From the NCBI RefSeq assembly GCF_009930875.1, contig NZ_CP025249.1, positions 124,001 through 188,000 of the forward strand: a stretch of DNA of 64,000 nt, given 5' to 3'. The notes beneath the pieces are model-generated. The model had not been told where the DNA came from. It ran no database searches and saw only the letters and a list, made by a program, of their open reading frames with translations. The DNA is from Actinomyces sp. 432. GTDB taxonomy: Bacteria > Actinomycetota > Actinomycetes > Actinomycetales > Actinomycetaceae. Shown here piece by piece: positions 1 to 9,075 of this stretch (its first letter is position 1; each line of letters starts with the position of its first letter). A program made the position numbers and the translations under genes.

Positions 1-364
1 CGCGTCGAGGTCATCAACCCTGGCGGCTTCTGGGGTGATCGCACCAAGGAAAACGTCACCGATGGACACTCTGCGTCACGTTCTCGCGAGTCTTGTCGCC
101 GACGGTCTCCTGGTGGGTATGAATGACGGCCCCTATGCGCTCGCCGATCAGACAAGGAGCGTTGAGGCGACGGGAGCTGAGTGGGAGATCCTTGCCGTCC
201 TGAGTGCGGACGAAGCTCTTTCCGTTCGGGATGTAGCAAAGGCTACGGGTAAGACGCTAACTGCGCTTCGGCCGGTGTTGCGGGAACTTGTCGAGCGTGG
301 CTTGGTGGTCGCGACGGCGCCGCCTACGAGCCGCCGCCGTAAGTACCTGCTCGCAGGCATGTGA
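1..364 (+). pseudogene. C-terminal remnant of an ATP-binding (HATPase_c_4 / RecG-like) regulator
   Basis: The gene runs in from the left edge. In frame 1 the first ~29 residues contain VEVINPGGFWGDRTKENV and SASRSR, which resemble the end of the GHKL-type ATPase domain of AlbA_2/HATPase_c_4 proteins. That frame stops near position 124. A second frame from about 35 to 364 encodes a winged-helix-like tail (WEILAVLS...DVAKATGK, ending ATAPPTSRRRKYLLAG), as found at the C terminus of the same family. Some 80 residues normally between the two parts are missing, so this looks like an internal deletion plus frame change rather than a single-base error. A GTG at 35 could start the tail alone. The family assignment is from motif memory and is moderate. 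Confidence 0.45.
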
Positions 365-670
365 CAGTCGCCCAAAGTGTGAGCTGGCCGGCGGGGCCGG
401 GTTGTCTCTCCCGGTCCCGCCGGCCCGTGGCGTCGAGGGGAGCCTCCCCGGGGTTCCCACATCCCGGGGGCTCGCGCCTCCTTCGCCGGAGCGGAACGGC
501 GCGGGCTCCCATGTACCCGGCCTGTCCTCGGTGGTGGGTCGGTCATCGGGCTCCCCAACCCTCGCGACCCGCACCGTCCGGCGGCAGAACTCATATAACT
601 CTCTCGACCTGAACGGTCACCCCCGGCGGACCTTGGAAAATACGGGGAAGTTGTGTCCGCCCGGGCCGCC

Positions 671-740
671 CCCGGTGTATGCCCGGTGTATGCCCCGTGG
701 GCCGCGCCCGGTGTATGCCCCGTGGGCCGCCCCGGTGCAG
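671..740. repeat. Short tandem repeat of about 24 bp
   Basis: The phrase CCCGGTGTATGCCCCGTGGG occurs twice in direct succession, with a partial unit before and after. It lies in a 660-bp gap that has no convincing gene. Confidence 0.6.
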
Positions 741-794
741 GGCCCGTCGGCCTCCTCGGCGCTGGGCGGGTGTACTGCGAACATTTGCCCTCTG

Positions 795-857
795 CTACGA
801 CGTTTTGCACCCTGGTGTATGGCAAATACCTGCACACCAGGGTGCAAAAGTTCGTAG
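795..857. repeat. Long inverted repeat, 24-bp arms
   Basis: Arms 795-818 and 834-857 match at 22 of 24 positions around a 15-bp loop. The arm core is TTTTGCACCCTGGTGT. It could form a strong hairpin or be the ends of a small non-autonomous element. There is no T-tract typical of an intrinsic terminator. It lies between the broken gene at the left edge and the DUF5129-like pair. Confidence 0.7.
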
Positions 858-886
858 TAGGCGCTAGGCCTGTCCGCCCGCCGCCT

Positions 887-946
887 GGCGCCACCTCCCG
901 CCGCCCGCCGCCACCTCCCGCCGCCCGCCGCCACCTCCCGCCGCCC
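887..946. repeat. Three tandem copies of a 20-bp GC-rich unit
   Basis: Three head-to-tail copies (887-906, 907-926, 927-946) of a unit reading GCCGCCACCTCCCGCCGCCC; the first differs at one or two bases. The block lies about 80 bp upstream of the next start codon. It is not CRISPR-like because there are no spacers. Confidence 0.7.
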
Positions 947-1023
947 GGCGCGCGGGCAGCGCTCCCCATGTCCCGGCCGTGCCGGTACCGTTACTGTTCT
1001 GCAAGAATGCTCCGGAGGTGCAC

Positions 1024-2670
1024 GTGTCCGACCTGATCATCCGCTGGGGTGGCCTGCGCGCCGTTGCCGCCCTCACCGTCAAGTCTCTGCTCATCGTCGT
1101 GCTCGGCGTATTCGTGCCGCTGTACGTATTGGACCCTTTCGGCGCCACGTACGCCCCGGCGGTCGAGATCCACGATGAGGCCGACGCGCTCAACGATGAC
1201 GCGCTCCGCCCCGCCCTGGAGGACATCGGCTTCCGCCGCGACATCCGCCTGGCCGTCTTCACCACCAACGACGTCGACCGCTACGCCGAGTCAGACACCG
1301 TCTTCAACGACGCCGTCCTCGACTACGCACTAGAGCACGAGCCGTCGTGGATCTCCACCGCAGACCCCGACGTCTGGGCCGACGGGCTCGTGATTCTCGC
1401 CGTCTCGCCCCGGGGCCGCTGGGTCGGTTGTTACTTCGGCGAGGACGTCAAGGTCGACCTGCGCACTCAGCAGAATATCCAGGACGCCGCGAAGGGCTCC
1501 TTCCGCATGGCGCGCTGGGAAGCAGGCCTGGAGGCCATGGCACAGCGCACCGCCGACTCGCTCGGCAGGCCGATCGCGTCCACGGAGATGGCGTTGTACG
1601 TAGCGTTCATGAGCCTGGCCGCCGCCCTTACGCTGTTGGCGTGGATGTTCTGGTCCCGCCATGAGGCGCGCGACGCCTACAGGCAGGCCCGCCGCCACTT
1701 CACGCGGATCACCACCGACTATGACGCCACCCAGATCCGCGCCGGCACCATCCCCGCTGACGACGCCCACGGCGCTCAGGTGCTGGCCCGCTTTGCCTGG
1801 TTCGAGGAGCGCTATGCGGGGCTAGTGCGCATGTTCCGCGACTTCGGCTCCCCCCGCGGCGCCCAGTGGTTTATGGGCGGTCGTCGGCGGCATGCCCAGA
1901 AGCTGGCCGACAGCGCCACGGAGCTGGACAAGGTCGACGACGTCATCGCCGCCGCATCCGCCTTCCTCACCTTCGGCCCCGGCTGGGACAAGGCTTGGGA
2001 GAATGAGAAGGGGCCGGTGCGTGAAGACCTCGCCTCCTACGCAGAACTATGCACCTACGTTGCCGAAAGCACCCGGCTGGCAAACGTGAGCTTCGACGTC
2101 GAATCCGACCGCGCCTGGATCCGGAGTCGTGAAGACCGGCTCGCGGCGATGACCTTCGACCTGGTACTGCGCAGGCTCACGCCGTCGGCTGCCCTGAGCG
2201 AACTGGACACGATTGCCGCGGATGTGCATCACCGCTGCGAGACCCTAGCCCGGCGTGCCCTGGCGGCGGACACCTCGAGCCTGGGCCGAGAAAGGCTCAG
2301 CCGCTACGAAGACGATCGCCGGTCGGGCGTCCACCGCAGCGGCGAGTCCGACTACCAGGGCTGGTGGTCCGCTTCCCTCAGCGGCCGCGTTTACTACAAC
2401 CCGGCCACCACGATCCGCATCAACTCCAAATCGGTGGGCCTGCGTGCGCCGGGCCTGTCCGCCTCCGGCGTCGGCCCGGTGCCGCGGTTCTCCCGTCCGG
2501 TTGCCAACCTGGTGACCGGTTACAGCAGGGCGTCCACCTACACACCCCCTTTCGCGAGCGGGGATGGCTCCTTGGGGTTCTCCGGGTCCGGCTCCTCAAG
2601 CCACTTCAGCGGCGGCGGTGGTCACAGTGGCGGCGGCTTCCACGGCTCCGGCTCCTCCTCCCGCTTCTGA
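1024..2670 (+). CDS. DUF5129-like (TPM-related) membrane protein, copy 1
   Basis: A 548-residue protein of unknown function. The GTG start at 1024 is chosen because GGAGG lies 5 bases upstream and because the paralogue starts at the same residue. One hydrophobic segment lies near residues 15-38, followed by an extracytoplasmic domain resembling TPM domains (DGLVILAV...GRWVGCYFGEDVKV), a second transmembrane segment near residues 180-205, and a long soluble region. The tail is rich in Gly, Ser, His and Phe (SSSHFSGGGGHSGGG), as in many TPM proteins. It forms a tandem pair with the next gene, 41 bp away. The DUF5129 name is from memory; a TPM-type fold is inferred. Confidence 0.7.
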   Translation: MSDLIIRWGGLRAVAALTVKSLLIVVLGVFVPLYVLDPFGATYAPAVEIHDEADALNDDALRPALEDIGFRRDIRLAVFTTNDVDRYAESDTVFNDAVLDYALEHEPSWISTADPDVWADGLVILAVSPRGRWVGCYFGEDVKVDLRTQQNIQDAAKGSFRMARWEAGLEAMAQRTADSLGRPIASTEMALYVAFMSLAAALTLLAWMFWSRHEARDAYRQARRHFTRITTDYDATQIRAGTIPADDAHGAQVLARFAWFEERYAGLVRMFRDFGSPRGAQWFMGGRRRHAQKLADSATELDKVDDVIAAASAFLTFGPGWDKAWENEKGPVREDLASYAELCTYVAESTRLANVSFDVESDRAWIRSREDRLAAMTFDLVLRRLTPSAALSELDTIAADVHHRCETLARRALAADTSSLGRERLSRYEDDRRSGVHRSGESDYQGWWSASLSGRVYYNPATTIRINSKSVGLRAPGLSASGVGPVPRFSRPVANLVTGYSRASTYTPPFASGDGSLGFSGSGSSSHFSGGGGHSGGGFHGSGSSSRF

Positions 2671-2711
2671 GCGAGACCAGCAGTGTGCAGTCAGCAAGAC
2701 CAGGGGTGCCC

Positions 2712-4424
2712 GTGTCCAATCTGATCGTCCGCTGGGGCGGCCTGCGCGCCGTCATTTCGCTCGCCGTCAAGTTCTTGATCGTCGTGGCGCTTGGCCTGGT
2801 GATCCCGCTGTACCTCGCAGCTCCCTTCGGCGCCACCCACACCCCGGCGGTCGAGATCCACGATGAGGCCGAGATTGTTGACGACGACGCCCTCCGCTCT
2901 GCCTTGGAGGGCGTCGGCTTCCGCCGCGACATCCGCCTGGCCATCCTCACCATGGACGACGTCGACACCGAGACCGTCCTCAACAACACCGTGGTCAACA
3001 ACACTGCCTTCAACGACGCCGTCCTCGCCTACGCCCTAGAGCACGAGCCGTCGTGGATCTCCACCGCGGACCCCGACTACTGGGCCGACGGACTGGTGAT
3101 CCTCGCAGTGTCCCAGCGGGGCAGGTGGGTCGGCTGCTACTTCGGCGAGGACGTCAAGGTCGGTAAGTACACCGAGGGGAAGATCCAGGACGCCGCCAAG
3201 GACTCCTTCCGCACGTCGCAGTGGGGGGCGGGCCTGGAGGCCATGGCCCAGCGCACCGCCGAATCGCTCGGTAAGCCCATCACCTCGGCACGGGTGGCGG
3301 TACTCGTGACCTGCCTGAGCATTGCCGCCGCCATCGCCCTGCTGGGGTTGATCTTCCTCTTCCGCCACGTGGCGCGCGACTGCCTGCAGCAGGCCCGGCG
3401 GCGCTTCGCCGAGGTAACCGCGGACTACGACGCCACCCAGATCCGGGCAGGCAGCGTCCCCGCCGATAACGCATACGGCGCCCAGGTGCTCGCCCGCTTC
3501 GCCTGGTTCGAGGAACGGTACGCGCAGTTGGTGCGTCTGTTCCGCGAGTTCGGCGAGCCCCGTGGCGCCCAGTGGTTCGCCCTGGGCTGCTTAGGGGATG
3601 CTGCGGAGTTGGACGACAGGGCTGAGGAACTGGACCGGCTCGACGACTTCATCGCCGCGGCCTCCACCTTCCTCACCCTGGGCCCCGGCTGGGAGGAGGT
3701 GTGGGAGAACGAGCAGGGGCCGGTGCGCGAGGACATCGGGTCATATGCCGCTCTGTGCGCCTCCGTCGCCTTCAGTACGTTGCAGGCCAAGGTGAGTTTC
3801 GACGTCGCGCCGGACCGTGACCTGGTCCGGGAACGGCGCGACCGGCTGGCGGCCATGACGCGCGAGCTCGCCTCCGGTGCCCTGACGCCGACGGCGGCCC
3901 TGGACGAGCTCGACGCGATGGTTGTGGACGTCCACCAACGTTGCGACGACCTGGCTCGGCGGGCGCTGGCGGCGGACACCTCCAGCACGGGTCGCAAGCG
4001 GCTGGCCCGCTACGAGAAGGACTACGCGCAGGGCAAGTACGCCGGCGAGGGCGCCGACTATCAGGGCTGGTGGTCCACCTCGGCGCGCAGCGAGCGCCAC
4101 CACTACGACCTGGCCGCGACCATCCGCATCAACTCCAAGTCGGTGGGCCTGGACGCCCCGGGCCTGTATGACGCGGTTGTGCGCCGGCCGGGTGCCCATG
4201 ACGTGGGGGCGTACGGCGCGAACTGGCCGTACTCGGAGTCGGGTGCCTCCGGCGTCGGCGCGGTGCCGCTGTTCTCCCGGCCCGTCGACGGCCTGGTTAC
4301 CGGTTACAGCAATATCGTGTCCCCCTCCTCCGGCTCCTCTTCCGGGTCCTCCTCCGGCGGGTCTGGCTCCTCGAGCGGATTCGGCGGCAGTTTCTCCGGT
4401 TCGGGCTCCAGCTCTCACTTCTGA
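2712..4424 (+). CDS. DUF5129-like (TPM-related) membrane protein, copy 2
   Basis: A 570-residue paralogue of the preceding gene, with near-identical blocks throughout: the N-terminal RWGGLRAV, AVEIHDEA, FRRDIRLA, EHEPSWISTADPD, GCYFGEDVKV and IRINSKSVGL. The GTG start at 2712 aligns with the start of copy 1. Differences include a repeated N-N-T insertion around residues 85-95 and a longer Ser/Gly-rich tail without the His-rich stretch. Two transmembrane segments are at the same places as in copy 1. The pair clearly arose by tandem duplication and is probably co-transcribed. Function is unknown; a role at the cell envelope is inferred from topology only. Confidence 0.7.
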   Translation: MSNLIVRWGGLRAVISLAVKFLIVVALGLVIPLYLAAPFGATHTPAVEIHDEAEIVDDDALRSALEGVGFRRDIRLAILTMDDVDTETVLNNTVVNNTAFNDAVLAYALEHEPSWISTADPDYWADGLVILAVSQRGRWVGCYFGEDVKVGKYTEGKIQDAAKDSFRTSQWGAGLEAMAQRTAESLGKPITSARVAVLVTCLSIAAAIALLGLIFLFRHVARDCLQQARRRFAEVTADYDATQIRAGSVPADNAYGAQVLARFAWFEERYAQLVRLFREFGEPRGAQWFALGCLGDAAELDDRAEELDRLDDFIAAASTFLTLGPGWEEVWENEQGPVREDIGSYAALCASVAFSTLQAKVSFDVAPDRDLVRERRDRLAAMTRELASGALTPTAALDELDAMVVDVHQRCDDLARRALAADTSSTGRKRLARYEKDYAQGKYAGEGADYQGWWSTSARSERHHYDLAATIRINSKSVGLDAPGLYDAVVRRPGAHDVGAYGANWPYSESGASGVGAVPLFSRPVDGLVTGYSNIVSPSSGSSSGSSSGGSGSSSGFGGSFSGSGSSSHF

Positions 4425-4575
4425 GGCCGACGACGCCGCTGTGAGGCGGTCCGGGGGCGCACGTGGAGCCGGCCGCTTTGGTGCCGGCGCGTTGCCCGCT
4501 GCCGGCGGTTGTCGCGGCCCGCCGGGGTCGGTCGCCGACGCCGTGCGGCCGACCGCAGCCGGTAGGCTGGCGCGC

Positions 4576-5448
4576 ATGTCGAAGAAGAACCGCCAGCGGC
4601 GTCGCGACGGCGACCGCAAGGCCGCCAAGAAGCAGCAGATCCCCTTCGTGGCCCGCCCCTTCGCCGGGCTGCCCGCCGAGCCGGACCTGGTGGCGATGAT
4701 GCAGATCATTCCCGCCGCCTCCATGACGGTCCGCCTGGACGCCGACCACGGTGGCCAGGAGGTGCAGCTGGTAACCCTCCTGCCCGAGCTGGCCCGCTCC
4801 CTCAAGCGCGCCGACGGCGAGGTGCTCGTGGCCATGCAGACCACGGTCCGCTCCGGGGACGCCAGTCGTGACGTTGCCGCCGCCCTGCTGGAGGCCCTCG
4901 ACCTCGAGCCCGGAACCGGCCTGTCGCCCAGTGGCCTGCCCGAGCCGGGCGAGCGCCTGCAGGACATCCTCGACCCCGGCTACACCCCCAGCATCGACGT
5001 GCGCGAGTCCTTCGACTTCTGGCTCACCGCCGAACAGGCCGAAGAGCCCGAGGCGCTCCGGATTGTGGAGGACGCCAAGGAGGGGATCGCTCCCACCGTG
5101 CCGGTGCCCGGCGTCGAGCACGCCTACTGGTGCCGCATGAACGGCAAGGAGTTCGTCCGCTGGGTGCGCGGCGAGGACGAGGACGCCTTCTTCAACGCCT
5201 TCGCCCGCATCCATGCCGCCCGGGAGTCCGACCTGGAGGAGGGCGCCCGCTTCCTCGGCGCCTTCCGCGCCTGCGGCCTGGCCATCCCCGTGTGGGAGCT
5301 CGTGCCCGGCACCGAGGCCGAGGAACTCACCGCGCCCATGCAGGCCATGGCGCAGCGGCTTGAGGCTGCCCTCGCCGATGACGCCCCGCTCGACGCCGAG
5401 GCCCGCCGCGCCAAGGCGGGCATCATCTCCCGCCAGGTGAACCTGTAG
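4576..5448 (+). CDS. DUF5926 family protein
   Basis: A 290-residue soluble protein. It begins MSKKNRQRRRDGDRKAAKK, a very basic tail, followed by PFAGLPAEPDLVAMMQIIPAA, which matches the conserved opening of the actinobacterial DUF5926 family. ATG 4576 is used because the family starts there; the open frame extends further upstream without similarity. The body is acidic with a conserved central region (YWCRMNGKEFVRWVRGEDED). Its function has not been established. It is probably transcribed alone: about 150 bp separate it from the upstream gene, and the next gene is convergent. Confidence 0.85.
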   Translation: MSKKNRQRRRDGDRKAAKKQQIPFVARPFAGLPAEPDLVAMMQIIPAASMTVRLDADHGGQEVQLVTLLPELARSLKRADGEVLVAMQTTVRSGDASRDVAAALLEALDLEPGTGLSPSGLPEPGERLQDILDPGYTPSIDVRESFDFWLTAEQAEEPEALRIVEDAKEGIAPTVPVPGVEHAYWCRMNGKEFVRWVRGEDEDAFFNAFARIHAARESDLEEGARFLGAFRACGLAIPVWELVPGTEAEELTAPMQAMAQRLEAALADDAPLDAEARRAKAGIISRQVNL

Positions 5449-5593
5449 GGCGACGAGCAGCCGGCGTCCCGCCGCCCGGACACCCCGCGTGAAGGCCGAC
5501 CGCGGCGGCCGACGCCGCTGACGCGCCTGCAGCGGCGCGCCCAGAGCCGCGGCGACCGCGGGTCGGCTTTCGCGGCGCTGCCCGGCGTCGGTC

Positions 5594-6577
5594 TCAGGCG
5601 TAGCGGCGGGCGACCGCCACCGCCTGGGGCCCGTAGCCGCCCCCGAACAGGAACACGTGGATCATCAGCAGGTGCAGCTGGTGCAGTCCCACGCGCTCGC
5701 GCCAGCCGTCCGCCAGCGGGGACGCCTCGTTGTAGCCCGCCACGATTCGCTCCAAATACGGCTGGCCGAACACGCCCAGCGCGGCCAAGTCCGTCTCCGC
5801 ATGCGCGCCCTGGGCGAGCGGATCGATGAGCACCCCGACGACACCGTCGGCGCCCACGTCGCTGTGCCGCTTGCGGCCGGTGTGCGCGTCCGCCGAGACG
5901 GGACGCGCTTGCCGGGGTGTGGCGTGCCCGTGCTCGGCGCCGTCTCGCTGCGGCCCGCGCCCGGCGGCGGGCGGCGCCCAGGCGGCCACCTCCGCCGTCG
6001 GCACCCACAGGACATTGCCGGTCCACAGGTCCCCATGCGTGCGCGCCACGGCGACGGCGGCGCCCCGCGCGGCTGCGGCGCGGCGGGTGAGCTCGGGCTG
6101 GTCGGAGTCGAAGTCGCCGTCGGCCAGGCGCTCGCAGACACGCTCCAGGAGGGCGGCGTCGGCGGCGGAAAGCGTGCCCGCATCCCGACCCGGGCGGATA
6201 TAGGGGGCGATGCGGTCCGCTGCGTAGAACTCGCCCCAGCGGCGCGGTGTGCTTGACTCGACCGTGTGCGGACGCAGACGGATGTTGCTGCGCCCCATCT
6301 GGGTGCGCCCGTCCCAGCCGGGCGGGGCGCAACCGAAGGCCGGCGCCCCAGCGGCGTGGGTGACGGCCAGTGCCCGCCCGAAGGCCTCGGCCGCAGTCGG
6401 CGTGACATGGGAGTCGGTGAGCCGCGGCTCCTCCAGCCAGCCGTCGCCGGCGCGCGCGGGGACCACGCACGCGCCGCCGTCGGCCATCGCCTGGGCGAGC
6501 CAGGCCAGCCCCTGCGCCTCCAGGCGCGTGGCGCCGGGCAGATCGTCCTGCTTGCGGAATACGGGTCTGCTACTCAC
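5594..6577 (-). CDS. Fructosamine kinase family protein
   Basis: A 327-residue member of the fructosamine/ketosamine-3-kinase family, which phosphorylates sugar-amine adducts on glycated proteins or small molecules. The kinase-like catalytic motif THGDLWTGNVLW is present (catalytic Asp in HGDLW), and IDPLAQGAHAETDLA stands where the family has its metal-binding DP...E.DLA motif. A stretch of about 40 residues between these motifs (rich in G, H and R, near residues 205-245) is longer than usual. The start is GTG at 6577. It lies 26 bp downstream of the aldolase gene on the same strand, so the two are likely co-transcribed. This suggests a link between glycolytic sugar phosphates and deglycation (inference). 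Confidence 0.85.
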   Translation of the reverse strand: MSSRPVFRKQDDLPGATRLEAQGLAWLAQAMADGGACVVPARAGDGWLEEPRLTDSHVTPTAAEAFGRALAVTHAAGAPAFGCAPPGWDGRTQMGRSNIRLRPHTVESSTPRRWGEFYAADRIAPYIRPGRDAGTLSAADAALLERVCERLADGDFDSDQPELTRRAAAARGAAVAVARTHGDLWTGNVLWVPTAEVAAWAPPAAGRGPQRDGAEHGHATPRQARPVSADAHTGRKRHSDVGADGVVGVLIDPLAQGAHAETDLAALGVFGQPYLERIVAGYNEASPLADGWRERVGLHQLHLLMIHVFLFGGGYGPQAVAVARRYA

Positions 6578-6603
6578 CGGCCCAGCATTCCATGCGGCTG
6601 TGC

Positions 6604-7515
6604 TCAGGTGGTTGAGGCGCGGTAGACCTCTGCGATCGAGGCCTCCAGGGCGGCGTCGAACTCCGCCTGCGTCTGCGAGGCGTCCAGGCCCTCCAGCAGG
6701 GCGCGGGAGAAGCTGGCGATCAGGCCACGGTTGCGGGCCAGGCGGCGGTTCGCCTCGGCACGCGTGTAGCCGCCGGAAAGCGCGGCCACGCGGGCGACGC
6801 GCGGGTGGTGCATGATGCCGTGGTAGAAGTCCGTGACCGACGGGATGGTCAGCTTCAGCACTACGTCCCGGCCCTCGCGCAGATCGTCCAGGTGGGCGCT
6901 GAGCGAGGCGAGCAGGAGCAGCTCGATGCCGGTCTTGTCCGGAGCGTTGATGTCCACCTCCGGCTCGATGATAGGGGTGAGTCCGGCGTCGAGGATCTGG
7001 TTGGCGATCTCGAACTGCTGGTCGACTACGGCGGCCACGCCCTGGGTGTCGGCGTGCAGGATGACCGAGCGCATCTTGGTTCCGAAGGCGTGCTTGTCCA
7101 CGGCCTTGGCCAGGGTCTCGTCCAGGCGCGGGATCGGCTTCATGACACGGGCACCGTGGGACTCAGCCTCCAGGCCCTTGTCCACCTTCAGGAAGGGGAC
7201 GATGCCCTTGACGTCCCACAGGTAGTCGGCGGTGGGGCGGCCCTCGACCTCGGAATCCAGGGTGCGTTCGAACAGGATGGTGGCGAGGACCCGCTCGGAG
7301 GTGAAGGCGGGGCTGGTCATGACGCGGGTGCGCATGGTGTGGACCAGCTCGAACATCTCCTCCTCGCTGTTCCAGGAATCGGGCTCGATGCCGTATGCCT
7401 TCAGGGCGCGCGGGGTGGAGCCGCCGGACTGGTCTAGGGCGGCGATGAAGCCGGCGCCGTGCCGGATCCGTTCCATTTGTTGGTTGCGTCGTTCAGTGCT
7501 CGACTGGGTGGGCAT
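6604..7515 (-). CDS. fda: Class I fructose-bisphosphate aldolase
   Basis: A 303-residue class I (Schiff-base) aldolase that interconverts fructose 1,6-bisphosphate with dihydroxyacetone phosphate and glyceraldehyde 3-phosphate. The family signature GFIAALDQSGGSTPRALK is near the N terminus. VPFLKVDKGLE is present, as is the IIEPEVDI strand with the downstream LKLTIPS segment expected to hold the Schiff-base lysine. ATG 7515 is chosen because AGGAGG lies 6 bases upstream; the open frame continues further without similarity. Length fits the bacterial family (about 296 residues). A TACAAT hexamer on the minus strand at 7599-7604 may be the -10 element. Confidence 0.93.
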   Translation of the reverse strand: MPTQSSTERRNQQMERIRHGAGFIAALDQSGGSTPRALKAYGIEPDSWNSEEEMFELVHTMRTRVMTSPAFTSERVLATILFERTLDSEVEGRPTADYLWDVKGIVPFLKVDKGLEAESHGARVMKPIPRLDETLAKAVDKHAFGTKMRSVILHADTQGVAAVVDQQFEIANQILDAGLTPIIEPEVDINAPDKTGIELLLLASLSAHLDDLREGRDVVLKLTIPSVTDFYHGIMHHPRVARVAALSGGYTRAEANRRLARNRGLIASFSRALLEGLDASQTQAEFDAALEASIAEVYRASTT

Positions 7516-7670
7516 GGCTGGCCTCCTGGCTGGGTGGTGCGGGTGCTCGGGACGACGTTGTCGCGGCGTTGGCGGCTGTGCCAGCTCGGGCATGAACAAT
7601 TGTATGCGCGAACGGTTCTCATATAAAGAGCGGGCGGGCGCAGCGTTGGTGCCGACGGCGTCGGCACCGC

Positions 7671-8405
7671 TCAGGCGGCGGCCTGGGCTGAGCGGACACC
7701 CGTGACGGGCAGCGCCTCGGCGGCGAAGACCTCCCCGGGCGGCCCAAGCACGCCGTCACGGCCACAGATGCCCAACGTGAACCAAATGGTCTCCACCCCA
7801 TCGGCCAGTCTGTGGCCGCAGTCCTGCATCTGCTCGCCGCGCGAGCTGCGCACCGAGCTTCGCCACGCCAGGTACTCGGCCGGCTCGCCGTTCGGGCCAC
7901 CCAGGATATTGAGCTCGTACTCGGGCTGTTCCTGCCGCACGGCGTCGGCGACGTCAGCCCAGGTGTCGGCGTCTGGCCGTGCCTGAGCCGGGCCGCCCGT
8001 CGCGCAATCCCAATACGCGTCTAGAGCCGCGACGAGCCGCGGTATGGCCGGATCGGTGTTGATCCGGCTGAGCCAGCGCCTCGCCTCGGGTGCGGGCTCG
8101 GAGTGAGCCAGGCTGAGGAAGTCGAATACCGCGTCATGCATCGACAGCAGGTCGGTGCAGGGGCCGGGTGCGTGACCCGTACGCGCTGTCCACTGCCCTT
8201 GGGTGTTCAGTGCTTGCAGTCCCAGCGCCAGTTCGTACAAACGGCCGAGTCCCACGGCGAGGGTGGTGGTCACCGAGTCGCGATTCGGTTCCGACAGGCC
8301 CCCTTCGCGCAGTACACGCACCCCGGTAGTTAGTAAATCGCGTGCTGTCGCGGATCTAAAGCGGAGCTCGAGGTCTTGCTGGGGCGACAGCGTCGGAGCG
8401 GTCAT
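7671..8405 (-). CDS. Hypothetical protein
   Basis: A 244-residue soluble protein that I do not recognise. It has an N-terminal helical region (LELRFRSATARDLLTTGVRVL), a middle part rich in helices (VGLGRLYELALGLQALN, MHDAVFDFLSLAH), and a C-terminal segment with WFTLGICGRDG. The patterns AYWDCA, DCGHR and LGICG hold single cysteines but not a clear zinc site. No signal peptide or membrane segment is seen. It stands alone between the aldolase operon and the divergent vsr gene. Codon use is native-looking. Confidence 0.6.
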   Translation of the reverse strand: MTAPTLSPQQDLELRFRSATARDLLTTGVRVLREGGLSEPNRDSVTTTLAVGLGRLYELALGLQALNTQGQWTARTGHAPGPCTDLLSMHDAVFDFLSLAHSEPAPEARRWLSRINTDPAIPRLVAALDAYWDCATGGPAQARPDADTWADVADAVRQEQPEYELNILGGPNGEPAEYLAWRSSVRSSRGEQMQDCGHRLADGVETIWFTLGICGRDGVLGPPGEVFAAEALPVTGVRSAQAAA

Positions 8406-8583
8406 GACGTGAATGTTATGTTCTCGATGCGGGATCGTGGTGAGGCGCGCCGTGGGTGTTGCCGTGGCAAAGTGCCGGGGAACGGCGCGCGGCCTGCCCG
8501 GGCGCTAGGCGTTGATGCCCAGGGGCATGGCGGGGGCTACCATGGTGATCAGGCCGACCTGGTCGTGTCGGGAGGAAATCGGT

Positions 8584-9075
8584 ATGGCGGAGGCCAGCAG
8601 GGTTGATGTGAGCGGTGCCGGCGGACGGGCTGTTCCCGACGCGTTGCACGTGCCGGAGCCGGACCGCGAACGGCCCACAAGCAGCGCGGTGAGTGCGCGT
8701 TACGCTGCGCTGCCCAGCCGCGACACCGCGCCGGAGATAGCGCTGCGCCGCGCGTTGTGGCGAGCCGGATTCAGGTACAGGGTGCAGTATGTAGTTCCGG
8801 GGCTGCCGCGGAGGAAGGTGGATATCGCCTTCACCAGGCGAAAGGTGGCGGTCCAGGTTGACGGTTGCTTCTGGCACGGCTGCCCGGAGCACTGCGTCCC
8901 GCCGACGAGGAATCCGGAGTGGTGGAAGTGGAAGATCGCCCGCAACCAGGCGCGGGACAGGGATACGGACGAGAAGCTCAGGGTGCTGGGATGGGTCGTC
9001 GTGCGCGTGTGGGAGCACGAACCGGTCGACAGTGCGTTCGCACAGGTAGTCGCGCAGCTGGCCGGCCCTGCGTAG
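8584..9075 (+). CDS. vsr: Very short patch repair (Vsr) endonuclease
   Basis: A 163-residue Vsr nuclease, which nicks DNA 5' of T:G mismatches produced by deamination of 5-methylcytosine. Family motifs are clear: RYAALPSRDTAPEIALRRAL, FRYRVQYVVPGLPRRKVDIAF, the VQVDGCFWHGCPEHC core with catalytic Asp/His and zinc-binding Cys/His residues, PTRNPEWWKWKIARNQARD, and WVVVRVWEHE. ATG 8584 follows GGGAGGA by about 7 bases; an in-frame upstream extension lacks similarity. The N-terminal 40 residues before SSAVSARYAAL are extra. It pairs functionally with the cytosine methyltransferase at 10.2-11.3 kb. Confidence 0.93.
   Translation: MAEASRVDVSGAGGRAVPDALHVPEPDRERPTSSAVSARYAALPSRDTAPEIALRRALWRAGFRYRVQYVVPGLPRRKVDIAFTRRKVAVQVDGCFWHGCPEHCVPPTRNPEWWKWKIARNQARDRDTDEKLRVLGWVVVRVWEHEPVDSAFAQVVAQLAGPA

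Noticed and set aside
887-946. Possible CRISPR array from regularly repeated 20-bp units
   Set aside because: Units are head to tail with no unique spacers and only three copies; no cas genes are near.
2364-2711. Extended upstream start for the second DUF5129-like gene
   Set aside because: The extra residues are an out-of-frame reading of copy 1; GTG 2712 aligns with the start of copy 1.
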